From Blastocatellia bacterium (GTDB lineage Bacteria > Acidobacteriota > Blastocatellia > Pyrinomonadales > Pyrinomonadaceae): a stretch of DNA of 10,250 nt. Each line of letters opens with the position of its first letter. The first letter of the stretch is position 1. A program made the position numbers and the translations under genes. The notes under the pieces were generated by a model, which had not been told where the DNA came from, searched no databases, and worked only from the letters and a program-made list of their open reading frames with translations. Where the stretch lies: NCBI GenBank assembly GCA_003175865.1, contig PSRF01000195.1:1-10250 (forward strand). Reading direction: 5' to 3'. Shown here piece by piece: positions 1 through 6,831 of this stretch.

Positions 1-548
1 CGGGATATTACGGAGGGTGGGTCGATCGAATTGTCTCTGGTTATGTTTTCAACGTCTTTCTCGCTTTCCCCGGACTACTGCTCGCGATTGCGATGGTCGC
101 ATTTCTCGGTGCTGGACTTAACAAACTAATTATCGCACTCTGCATCATCGGCTGGGTCGGGTACGCGAGATTGATTCGCGGTCAGGTGTTGAAAGTTCGA
201 GAGTACGACTTCGTACAAGCTGCAAGAGCACTAGGCGCAAGCGACTTACGCATTCTCTTCATTCACATTTTGCCTAACGCCATTCAGCCGTTAATTGTCC
301 AGGCAAGTCTGGGAATGGCTGGCGCTGTATTGTCTGAAGCCTCACTGTCGTTTCTTGGACTTGGCGTCCCGCCTCCCGCACCGTCCTGGGGTGTAATGAT
401 CGAAGAAGCGCGCGATCTTTCAACGCTCCAGGCAGCACCCCATGCACTCATCTTCCCTGGAATTGCGATTGCGCTAACCGTTCTCGCATTCAACTTCATC
501 GGCGATGGACTCCGCGAATATCTCGATCCGCGACAACGTACTCGCTGA
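1..548 (+). CDS. Peptide-type ABC importer permease, DppC/OppC family (5' truncated)
   Basis: This is the C-terminal part, about 180 residues, of an inner-membrane permease that would import peptides, nickel or similar solutes with a DppB-type partner. The reading frame is open from base 3, so the gene begins before the window. The visible protein starts GYYGGWVDR, a typical DppC/OppC stretch, and continues with hydrophobic helices. The cytoplasmic EAA loop follows (EYDFVQAARALGASD with the downstream LPN), which docks on the ATPase subunit. It ends with the family-typical GDGLREYLDPR tail. The next gene starts 7 nt after the stop, so the two are probably in one transcript. That neighbour is an exporter-type ATPase, not the DppD/DppF ATPase expected for this permease. 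Family assignment is strong; the substrate cannot be read from the sequence. Confidence 0.93.
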   Translation, partial: GYYGGWVDRIVSGYVFNVFLAFPGLLLAIAMVAFLGAGLNKLIIALCIIGWVGYARLIRGQVLKVREYDFVQAARALGASDLRILFIHILPNAIQPLIVQASLGMAGAVLSEASLSFLGLGVPPPAPSWGVMIEEARDLSTLQAAPHALIFPGIAIALTVLAFNFIGDGLREYLDPRQRTR

Positions 549-550
549 GG
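547..550 (+). promoter_or_regulatory. Ribosome binding site of the ABC ATPase gene, overlapping the upstream stop codon
   Basis: GAGG begins inside the TGA stop of the permease gene and lies 5 nt before the ATG at 556. This supports 556 rather than the upstream in-frame ATG at 505, which would overlap the permease gene by 44 nt. It also suggests translational coupling of the two genes. Confidence 0.6.
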
Positions 551-555
551 TCATC

Positions 556-1608
556 ATGTCGTCAACAGTTTTACCAACCGATCTCACGCAGAGCGCCTCA
601 TCAGTCGCAAGCGAGCAAAACACGACGACAGCCATTTCAATTAGCAATCTGTCAAAAACGTATCCTGTTCCCTTTCGTCGTCTGCGTGCATTCTTTCGAC
701 TGCAATCCAAGCAACCCGTAGAAGCACTCCGTGATGTCTCGTTCGAAGTTGAGACCGGCGAGATATTCGGACTCATTGGGCGGAATGGTGCCGGCAAGAC
801 AACGCTAACGAAGATTGTGGCCACACTAGTGCAGCCAACGACTGGCAAAGTGAGTGTGCAAGGTTACGACAGCGTCGATGATGATGAAGCCGTGCGACGC
901 CAGATTGGACTCGCAACTGCAGAAGAACGCAGCTTCTACTGGCGACTCAACGCTGAGCAGAATCTCATTTTCTTCGCAAGATTGAACGGCTTAAGTGATC
1001 GCAATGCGAAGCAACGAATTCGAGACTTGTTTGCGCAGCTCGAGTTGGAAGAAGTCGCTCGTCGAAGATTTGGTGAACTCTCGACTGGAAACAAACAGCG
1101 ACTTGCAGTCGCACGCGCGTTGTTGGCCCAACCGCCAGTTCTGTTACTTGATGAGCCCACACGCTCGCTGGATCCGCTGGCCGCGGTACGGATGCGTGAC
1201 CTGATAAAGAAACTTTCTCGACAGACGCCGCCCGTAACGATTCTTTTTACGTCTCACAATCTAACAGAAGTAGAGACACTCTGCCGCAGAGTCGCAGTCA
1301 TAAGCCAGGGAAGAATTCGAGCGATTGATACACCAAGTAACTTACGAAGACTGACTTCTGGAGTGGAACGAGTTCACCTCGTAATTTCTGGAATCACTGC
1401 CGACCGAGCAACACGGATCGTCGAGGGCGCTGTTGTTGAACCAAAAGAATCGGGATTATTAAGACTGTCGTTTACGCGAGAGCCTTCAGACCAACAGCTC
1501 GACGAGACGATTCGAGCATTACACAGGAACGGAGCTAAGTTGGTTGACATCGATACCGAACCGCCTACTTTGCTCGATCTTCTGGAGAGATACGAGAAAG
1601 CGTCCTAG
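556..1608 (+). CDS. ABC-2-type transporter ATP-binding protein (exporter ATPase)
   Basis: A 350-residue cytoplasmic ATPase that would power the ABC-2 permease encoded downstream; the substrate is unknown. Walker A is GRNGAGKT at residues 75-82. The signature motif reads LSTGN at 175-179, a variant of LSGGQ. Walker B is VLLLDE at 195-200, with catalytic Glu200. The D-loop is SLD at 204-206 and the switch His is 234 in TSHN. The usual Q-loop Gln is not obvious: the region reads TAEERSFYWRL (121-131), a form I recall from a subset of ABC-2 ATPases. About 100 residues follow the H-loop as a C-terminal extension, common in DrrA/NatA-like proteins. The first 25 or so residues are Ser/Thr-rich. The ATG at 556 was chosen because GAGG lies just before it. 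ABC-2 ATPase is confident; drug, polysaccharide or lipid export cannot be distinguished. Confidence 0.92.
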   Translation: MSSTVLPTDLTQSASSVASEQNTTTAISISNLSKTYPVPFRRLRAFFRLQSKQPVEALRDVSFEVETGEIFGLIGRNGAGKTTLTKIVATLVQPTTGKVSVQGYDSVDDDEAVRRQIGLATAEERSFYWRLNAEQNLIFFARLNGLSDRNAKQRIRDLFAQLELEEVARRRFGELSTGNKQRLAVARALLAQPPVLLLDEPTRSLDPLAAVRMRDLIKKLSRQTPPVTILFTSHNLTEVETLCRRVAVISQGRIRAIDTPSNLRRLTSGVERVHLVISGITADRATRIVEGAVVEPKESGLLRLSFTREPSDQQLDETIRALHRNGAKLVDIDTEPPTLLDLLERYEKAS

Positions 1609-1742
1609 TTTGTAGGGGCGGCCCTCCGTGGCCGCCCGATCACTATCGAAGACTCAGCCCTTTGGGGAACAACGGAGAGAAGCCCCGTCACTAATCGACT
1701 ATTCCGGTGCTTTGGGCGGCCACGAAGGGCCGCCCCTACAAA
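1609..1742. repeat. REPIN-like inverted pair of GC-rich palindromic repeats
   Basis: Two 29-bp arms, 1609-1637 and 1714-1742, are inverted copies of each other with one mismatch in 29 (G at 1627 in the left arm, where a perfect complement of A1725 would be T). Each arm is also a hairpin: GGGCGGCC and GGCCGCCC form an 8-bp stem around a 6-nt loop (1616-1637 and 1714-1735). A 76-bp spacer separates the arms. The element begins directly after the ATPase stop codon and ends 17 nt before the permease start. This is the layout of REP doublets (REPINs) or small MITEs, which are moved in trans by RAYT or other transposases. Similar GTAGGGGCGGCC-type repeats recur in many bacterial genomes. No transposase lies nearby. 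In RNA the whole element would fold into a strong stem, which could lower or uncouple permease expression. Confidence 0.88.
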
Positions 1743-1759
1743 TCTGGGTTTACCGAAAG

Positions 1760-2590
1760 ATGTACTCGATCAGATTATTACCGAGAAGAATTTTCGCGTT
1801 TGTCGCACGCGACTTTCGACTGTTCGTCAGTTATCGCATGCAGTTCTTCTTCCGTATTCTTTCGGTTCTGACGATCGTGACAACGTTCTTTTTCATTTCA
1901 AAGATTTTTGCGGGCTTTACTGATCCTCGATACGCGGCGTGGCGAGATCCGCTGGCGAACTGGCTGACCGGTCTTGCAGTGTTGAACTATTTCATGACCG
2001 GCTTCTCGAGTCTTGCGAATTCAATTCGTCAGGAGCAAATGCAGGGAACTCTTGAGAGTGTTTTGCTGACACCAATTAACTTGCCAACAGTGATTGTCGC
2101 GAGTTCCGCGTGGGATTTTCTGGAGACAACCTTCTTCTCGTTCCTTTACCTATTCTTTGGGCGCGTGTTCTTCAATGTGCACTTTCGCGGAAGTTTCTTT
2201 CTAGCTGTTGTGTTCTTACTGCTGACGACCGTTGTCCTGGCTTGTCTCGGGATCCTGTCTGCCAGTTTCGCGATGGTCTTTAAACGAGGTGATCCGTTCG
2301 GAATTTTTCTTGGTGCGGGTTCTGCGTTGTTTTCAGGAGTGTTCTTTCCGACTCAACTGCTGCGCGACTACGCTGGCCCAAAACTCGGCAGTGTTTCCTT
2401 GTTGTTTCCCGCGACGTATGGCCTCGATGGCATTCGACAAGTATTGATTCAAGGTCGCGGCTTTGCAGAAGTCACCCAACCGTTCTTCGTTTTGCTGACG
2501 TTTCTCGCTGTACTCCTTCCCTTCTCGCTTTGGGTTTTTGGTCGCGCCGTCCGCCGCGCGAAACGAGAAGGAAGTTTGGTTCAATACTGA
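1760..2590 (+). CDS. ABC-2-type transporter permease
   Basis: A 276-residue inner-membrane protein, the likely partner of the ATPase encoded upstream. Six hydrophobic segments are visible at about residues 29-50, 66-85, 110-133, 145-173, 180-197 and 240-261. Between the second and third is EQMQGTLESVLLTP (92-105), the conserved cytoplasmic stretch of ABC-2 permeases. The C-terminus is short and basic (RAVRRAKREG). The frame stays open upstream to a GTG at 1628, but that start lies inside the palindromic repeat and would add 44 non-membrane residues translated mostly from repeat DNA. The ATG at 1760 gives a normal family N-terminus (a basic MYSIRLLPRR before the first helix). Only a weak GAAAG precedes it. 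Family is confident; the cargo is unknown. Confidence 0.9.
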   Translation: MYSIRLLPRRIFAFVARDFRLFVSYRMQFFFRILSVLTIVTTFFFISKIFAGFTDPRYAAWRDPLANWLTGLAVLNYFMTGFSSLANSIRQEQMQGTLESVLLTPINLPTVIVASSAWDFLETTFFSFLYLFFGRVFFNVHFRGSFFLAVVFLLLTTVVLACLGILSASFAMVFKRGDPFGIFLGAGSALFSGVFFPTQLLRDYAGPKLGSVSLLFPATYGLDGIRQVLIQGRGFAEVTQPFFVLLTFLAVLLPFSLWVFGRAVRRAKREGSLVQY

Positions 2591-2626
2591 CCCGCTTCTG
2601 TCCCTTGAATCTGCAAAGCGACCAGT

Positions 2627-2656
2627 TTGACAGTCCGAAAACGTGCGGGCTACCAT
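2627..2656 (+). promoter_or_regulatory. Candidate sigma-70 promoter for the transsulfuration gene pair
   Basis: TTGACA (2627-2632) is a perfect -35 consensus. After an 18-nt spacer, TACCAT (2651-2656) matches 4 of 6 bases of TATAAT. Transcription would start near 2663, leaving a leader of about 40 nt before the ATG at 2704. It lies in the 113-nt gap after the ABC permease gene, consistent with a new transcription unit. The prediction rests on sequence match alone. Confidence 0.4.
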
Positions 2657-2703
2657 GCGCCAGTCGAGCACTGAGCTCTAAAACGACGACTAATCAACTA
2701 TTG

Positions 2704-3633
2704 ATGGCCTCCGGTATCGCAGAATCAATTGTCGACCTGATCGGCCACACTCCTTTGCTGCACCTCTCGCGTTTCGCACCACCACCACTCGCTAACATCT
2801 ACGCGAAATTGGAATGGTTTAATCCAGGCGGTTCTGTCAAAGACCGAGCAGCGTTGGGAATGATTCTCGATGCGGAAGAGAAGGGTCTTCTGACTAAAGG
2901 TTCAACCATCATTGAGCCGACGGCAGGCAATACCGGAATTGGTTTGGCTCTGGTTGGGGTGGCCCGAGGCTATCGAGTCATTCTTTGTGTTCCGCGCGGA
3001 TTCGCGGAAGAGAAAATGAAATTGATCGAAGCTCTCGGCGGCGATATCGACTACGTCCCGCATGAGGTCGGGATGAAAGGCGCCATCGTTCGCTGTCGAG
3101 AACTGGCTAAGACCATCGAAAAAAGTTTTGTACCTCAGCAATTTGAGAATACCGCAAACCCGTGCTTTCATGAGCGAACAACGGCGGCGGAGATTTTTGA
3201 AGAGTTGGAAAACAATGTCGACGCCGTGGTCATCGGTGCCGGCACATCAGGTACGTTTTGTGGTGTTGCCAAGGCAGCGCGCAAGTTGAACCGCGACATT
3301 CTTTGCGTGCTCGTGGAGCCGGAAGGATCAATTTATGGCGGTGGTTCTCCAGGGCCAAAGAAAATCGAAGGCATCGGACAGGTTGATTTCATTCCTAAGA
3401 TTTACGATGCTTCCCTCCCTGACGAGATAATGATGGTCAGCAATCAGGAGGTTTTTGACGCGCTCAAGTCGTTGGCTCGAACTGAAGGACTTTTAGGCGG
3501 TTGGTCATCTGGAGCAGCCGCAGCGGCGGCTTATAAAGTTGCCCAGCGACTCGGCTCCGGAAAGTGCGTTGTCACAGTCTTCCCCGATGGTGCTGAACGC
3601 TATCGAAGCCAGGGCATTTTCGATCCGCAGTAA
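2704..3633 (+). CDS. Cysteine synthase / cystathionine beta-synthase family enzyme (PLP-dependent)
   Basis: A 309-residue cytoplasmic fold-type II PLP enzyme that makes a beta-replacement on an activated serine: with sulfide it yields cysteine, with homocysteine cystathionine. The PLP lysine is Lys46 in NPGGSVKDR. The substrate loop is TAGNT (73-77) rather than the more common TSGNT of CysK. The phosphate-binding loop reads GTSGT (180-184) where GTGGT is usual. SSG (268-270) and PDGAERY (294-300) complete the active-site signature. There is no C-terminal CBS-domain pair, so it is a minimal enzyme. The TAGNT loop and the adjacent gamma-lyase gene recall the Bacillus MccA/MccB (YrhA/YrhB) pair and favour a cystathionine beta-synthase role, but plain O-acetylserine sulfhydrylase remains possible. 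The frame is open from 2530, but the ATG at 2704 gives the normal N-terminus (residues 7-17 read ESIVDLIGHTP); no Shine-Dalgarno is evident. Confidence 0.9.
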   Translation: MASGIAESIVDLIGHTPLLHLSRFAPPPLANIYAKLEWFNPGGSVKDRAALGMILDAEEKGLLTKGSTIIEPTAGNTGIGLALVGVARGYRVILCVPRGFAEEKMKLIEALGGDIDYVPHEVGMKGAIVRCRELAKTIEKSFVPQQFENTANPCFHERTTAAEIFEELENNVDAVVIGAGTSGTFCGVAKAARKLNRDILCVLVEPEGSIYGGGSPGPKKIEGIGQVDFIPKIYDASLPDEIMMVSNQEVFDALKSLARTEGLLGGWSSGAAAAAAYKVAQRLGSGKCVVTVFPDGAERYRSQGIFDPQ

Positions 3634-3661
3634 CATTTATTTGTTAAGTTGAGTATTGAAT

Positions 3662-4801
3662 ATGGGCTTTGCAACGATTGCTATTCACACTGGCTCTGAA
3701 CCTGATGAAGCGACAGGCTCTGTCAGTGTTCCAATTTATCAAACGTCAACATACGCGCAGGACGCTCTTGGTAAACACAAAGGGTTCGAATATGCGCGCA
3801 CTCAGAACCCAACTCGAACCGCGGTCGAACGCAATCTTGCTGCACTCGAAGGCGGTCGCTTTGGGTTCGCATTCGCTTCGGGTATGGCAGCAATCGATGC
3901 CACGCTTCGTCTTGTAAAAGCCGGCGAGCACGTAATCGTTTCTGACAACACGTACGGTGGGACGTCTCGTCTCTTCACTAAGATCCTCGCAAATTACAAC
4001 ATCGAATTCGACTTCGTGGACACATCGGATCCGCTCAACGTTGAAGCCGCAATCAAGCCGAATACGAAGATGGTGTTCCTCGAAACACCAACCAATCCAG
4101 TAATGATTGTTACCGACCTGAAGGCTGTAAGCGAGATCGCCCACCGAGTCGGCGCGAGAGTCGTATGTGATAACACCTTCATGTCGCCCTATCTCCAAAG
4201 ACCACTCGAATTCGATGTCGACATTGTCGTGCACTCGACAACAAAGTATCTAAACGGGCACTCCGACGGAATCGGAGGCGTTGTTGTTCTGAACGACGAA
4301 GGAGATGCGGCGTGGATCGGCTTTGTACAAAACAGCGCGGGCGCCATTCTTTCTCCATTTGATTCATGGCTCGTCATGCGCGGCACAAAAACGCTGGCAC
4401 TCCGAATGGAACAACATGACAAGTCAGGACGCGCAGTAGCGGCATTTCTTGAAGAACATCCACAAGTCCGCAAGGTTTACTACCCCGGTTCCGCTTCACA
4501 TCCGCAACACGCCCTCGCAAAACGACAACAGAGGGGTTTTGGTGGGATGGTGGCATTCGATGTCGGGTCATTTGCGGCAGCCAGAACAGTGCTCGAATCT
4601 GTTAAATTGTGCACGCTCGCTGAGAGTCTCGGCGGAGTGGAAACTCTGATTTCTCATCCCGCAACAATGACGCATGCATCCGTAGAGGAAGCGAAACGTG
4701 AGCGCCTTGGCATTACTGATGGGCTCGTAAGAATCTCCGTAGGAATTGAAGACACAGACGATATTATCGCTGACATTGATCAAGCTCTGGACAAGATTTG
4801 A
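3662..4801 (+). CDS. Cystathionine gamma-lyase/gamma-synthase family enzyme (PLP-dependent)
   Basis: A 379-residue cytoplasmic member of the Cys/Met-metabolism PLP family (fold type I). The PLP lysine is Lys195 in STTKYLNGHSD. The cofactor-phosphate residues Tyr44 and Arg46 lie in YARTQNPTR, and this pair comes from the neighbouring subunit in known structures. FASGMAA (71-77) and Asp170 (CDNTF) bind the cofactor. The C-terminal ESLGGVETLISHPATMTHAS (321-340) is the family's substrate region. Length is typical. It lies 28 nt after the cystathionine beta-synthase-like gene, so gamma-lyase action (cystathionine to cysteine, 2-oxobutyrate and ammonia) is the most economical role. Gamma-synthase (MetB) or O-acetylhomoserine sulfhydrylase activity cannot be excluded from sequence. 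A TTG at 3656 is an alternative start two codons upstream; the ATG was preferred. Confidence 0.9.
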   Translation: MGFATIAIHTGSEPDEATGSVSVPIYQTSTYAQDALGKHKGFEYARTQNPTRTAVERNLAALEGGRFGFAFASGMAAIDATLRLVKAGEHVIVSDNTYGGTSRLFTKILANYNIEFDFVDTSDPLNVEAAIKPNTKMVFLETPTNPVMIVTDLKAVSEIAHRVGARVVCDNTFMSPYLQRPLEFDVDIVVHSTTKYLNGHSDGIGGVVVLNDEGDAAWIGFVQNSAGAILSPFDSWLVMRGTKTLALRMEQHDKSGRAVAAFLEEHPQVRKVYYPGSASHPQHALAKRQQRGFGGMVAFDVGSFAAARTVLESVKLCTLAESLGGVETLISHPATMTHASVEEAKRERLGITDGLVRISVGIEDTDDIIADIDQALDKI

Positions 4802-4961
4802 CGCGCTTTTTTGCTGCTGGCAGTTGCGCTTTCCTAAACACTCGCACTAAAGTGTCCCGCTGGTTTGGTTCTTCCAATCAACAAAACATCTTGCGAGTGA
4901 CAGTCAAACTATAGAAGGGTTACAATTACTTCGGCCTTTATAAGACTCTTTTTGCTCTCCT

Positions 4962-5894
4962 ATGATCGTAGAACTGTTCGCCAAATCTGATGTTGGCCGT
5001 GTTCGTCGTGGCAACGAGGACAATTTCCTTGTGCTTGATTTGTCTTCGGAACAAACCTGGACTGGTAGTGACGGAGCAGTTCCTCCAGACAAACTCACTC
5101 GTTTTGATCTTGGTGAAAAAGGACTTGTCCTCGTGGTGTCAGACGGTATGGGCGGCGCACTCGCAGGCGATGTCGCTAGCCGCATGGCAGTCGACTCCGT
5201 TCGCGAAATGCTTATCGGAAACGAGGGTGAGTCGTGCGATCAGGACATTGATTTAGTCGAATGTTTGAAGAACGCCACAATCTACGCAAACCTCGCCATC
5301 CACTTGCGTAGCCAGGAAGATTCACGTTGCGCAGGAATGGGAGCGACCTTCACCGGAGCAGCCGTTAAAGGCGGCAGTTTAGACCTGGTCCAAGTTGGCG
5401 ATAGTCGAGGTTATGTGATTCGCAAGGGACAAATTCGTCTGGCCACGAAAGACCAATCGCTCGTACAGCAGCTTGTTGATGTCGGTCAGATAAGTGAGTC
5501 AGAAGCCGAAACTCACATGTTCCGAAATGTTATTCTGCAGGCCCTTGGCGCTCAGAGTGAAGTAAATCCAGTAACTGGTCGGATTCACTTACGTCAGGGC
5601 GATATGGTGTTGCTTTGCAGTGATGGACTCTCCGGAAAGTTACGTTCAGAGGACATTCAAAACATCGTAACCAGCAGCAATGGTGATCTTGCGAAGGCGT
5701 GCGCTGGTCTCATTGATGAAGCGAACAACCGGGGTGGTGAAGACAATATCACCGTGGTGTTGGCCCGCTTCCTCGGCGATGATCTCGAACCGCCCGCCAG
5801 CGACAGAATTACAATCGAATTACCACCGCTCGAAGAAGACAAGACACTCGACGACACTTACGAAGCCGATACCGAACCTAGCGGCGGCGCGTAG
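4962..5894 (+). CDS. PP2C-family protein serine/threonine phosphatase
   Basis: A 310-residue soluble, metal-dependent (Mn/Mg) phosphatase of the PrpC/Stp type that would remove phosphate from Ser/Thr residues, usually opposing Hanks-type kinases. Metal-binding motifs appear in order: RGNEDN (16-21), VVSDGMGG (58-65), GMGATFTG (125-132), VGDSRGY (145-151), CSDGLSG (219-225) and GGEDNIT (258-264). Asp61, Asp221 and Asp261 are expected to hold the metals. The catalytic domain ends near residue 271. An acidic, proline-containing tail of about 40 residues follows and is likely disordered. No transmembrane segment or kinase gene is present in the window, so its partner lies elsewhere. The 160-nt gap before it holds AT-rich promoter-like stretches but no clear -35/-10 pair, and the ATG has no obvious Shine-Dalgarno. 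The gene ends directly against the convergent NfeD gene. Confidence 0.93.
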   Translation: MIVELFAKSDVGRVRRGNEDNFLVLDLSSEQTWTGSDGAVPPDKLTRFDLGEKGLVLVVSDGMGGALAGDVASRMAVDSVREMLIGNEGESCDQDIDLVECLKNATIYANLAIHLRSQEDSRCAGMGATFTGAAVKGGSLDLVQVGDSRGYVIRKGQIRLATKDQSLVQQLVDVGQISESEAETHMFRNVILQALGAQSEVNPVTGRIHLRQGDMVLLCSDGLSGKLRSEDIQNIVTSSNGDLAKACAGLIDEANNRGGEDNITVVLARFLGDDLEPPASDRITIELPPLEEDKTLDDTYEADTEPSGGA

Positions 5895-6389
5895 TTACTC
5901 ACTCTGTTTTAGCGCACGTTGCCGCCAGTCAGGACCATCCCCAACACGACGAACATAGATCGACGCACCTTCAACACTCTCAACACATACTCGTTCGCCC
6001 GCTTCGAGCGGCTCTTCACCGGGTGCGGGGTACGCCGTCCAAGTCGATCCAAAGACTTTGACAGCACCTTCCTGCAACGCCCCCCGGCTTGACGATACAA
6101 CAGTGCCTATCTTGCCTGGCAGAGCGTCGACACCAGTGCGCAGTGATTCGCCTGTCTTCTCGCGTGAAAAGTAGTTAACGAAGATTGTGCGTGACGCTGC
6201 TGTGAGCGCGATTGATATCGTGGCGAAAATGAGAAACTGAATGCCGAGATTATCGATACCAACTATACCGGCAAGCGCAGCAGCAAGTGCACCGATACCA
6301 AACCACAGCAGCACGAAACCGGATGTAAAGATCTCTGCGACGATTAGAATCGCTCCCAGAATAGACCAAAGAATCCATAGCCAATTCAT
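5895..6389 (-). CDS. NfeD-like membrane protein with C-terminal OB-fold
   Basis: A 164-residue protein of the short NfeD family (YbbK type). Three hydrophobic segments (about residues 4-22, 24-44 and 48-68) are followed by a soluble domain (about 83-148) with the OB-fold pattern of the family: GVDALPGKIGTV, GAVKVFGSTWTAY, LEAGERVCVESVEG and SIYVRRV. NfeD proteins normally work beside stomatin/SPFH proteins (QmcA/YuaG type) in membrane-domain organisation or quality control, but no SPFH gene is visible here. The start codon abuts the stop of the zinc-ribbon gene (TGA|ATG), and GGAG lies 12 nt before the ATG, inside that gene. Translational coupling is therefore likely. Its stop codon abuts the stop of the phosphatase gene on the other strand. 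Family confident, precise role unknown. Confidence 0.88.
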   Translation of the reverse strand: MNWLWILWSILGAILIVAEIFTSGFVLLWFGIGALAAALAGIVGIDNLGIQFLIFATISIALTAASRTIFVNYFSREKTGESLRTGVDALPGKIGTVVSSSRGALQEGAVKVFGSTWTAYPAPGEEPLEAGERVCVESVEGASIYVRRVGDGPDWRQRALKQSE

Positions 6390-6818
6390 TCAGTGTTTGC
6401 GCTCCAACAGTTCAGTAGTGTTTTCAGTAACGCTTCCCACGGGAACAAACTGCGAGTTGTCAGGCGGAGGCAACTCGGCTCGGTCAGGCGATTCTCGGAA
6501 TTCAATTACGTCAAATGATTGTCCTTCCCTCATTCGTCGCCGCAGATTTAAGGCAAAGAAAAAGCTCAATGTTTGATAGACGGAGATGATCGTACAAAAC
6601 GTGGCGGCCAAGTAAACGGACCATTTTGCCGTTGTGCCACCCAGATACGTGCTGAAGAGCGCGATTGCAGATATCAAACCGAACAATGCACTCAGACCAT
6701 TGAACACGATCATTACCATGAGGCGCTCTTCCGGTGGCGCACTACCAATCCACTTGCCGCACTTTCGACAATACGTTTTCGCGCTCTGTTCACTGGAACC
6801 GCAATTAGGACAAAACAT
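6390..6818 (-). CDS. Zinc-ribbon, two-helix membrane protein of unknown function
   Basis: A 142-residue protein. The N-terminus carries a zinc-ribbon of the type CPNCG...CRKCG, with Cys3, Cys6, Cys17 and Cys20 as metal ligands. Two hydrophobic segments follow at about residues 34-57 and 66-90. The protein closes with an arginine-rich stop-transfer stretch (NLRRRMREG) and a roughly 40-residue polar, proline-containing tail ending in SVTENTTELLERKH. From memory, similar SVTExTT(R/E)LL endings occur on other zinc-ribbon membrane proteins of Acidobacteria, but I cannot check this here. By its basic residues the ribbon is probably cytoplasmic. It starts 13 nt after proline dehydrogenase ends and abuts the NfeD gene, so all three likely share a transcript. 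No function can be assigned. Confidence 0.82.
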   Translation of the reverse strand: MFCPNCGSSEQSAKTYCRKCGKWIGSAPPEERLMVMIVFNGLSALFGLISAIALFSTYLGGTTAKWSVYLAATFCTIISVYQTLSFFFALNLRRRMREGQSFDVIEFRESPDRAELPPPDNSQFVPVGSVTENTTELLERKH

Positions 6819-6831
6819 GATCGTACAGTCG

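Noticed and set aside
3746..4234. A 162-codon open frame on the minus strand within the cystathionine gamma-lyase-family gene.
   Set aside because: It lies fully opposite a well-conserved enzyme, has no family features and is explained as a shadow of the real coding frame.
4839..4899. An 8-bp inverted repeat (CACTCGCA / TGCGAGTG) in the gap before the phosphatase gene, considered as an operator or attenuator.
   Set aside because: The arms are 45 nt apart and short; a chance match cannot be ruled out and no other support was seen.
4910..4944. TATAGA and TATAAG boxes upstream of the phosphatase gene, considered as promoters.
   Set aside because: No -35-like hexamer stands at 16-18 nt from either box; the nearest candidates (TTGCGA, TTACAA) are only 13 nt away.
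5883..5926. GGCGGC / GCCGCC inverted repeat across the phosphatase-NfeD junction, considered as a bidirectional terminator.
   Set aside because: The 6-bp arms are separated by 32 nt, with no U-tract on either side.
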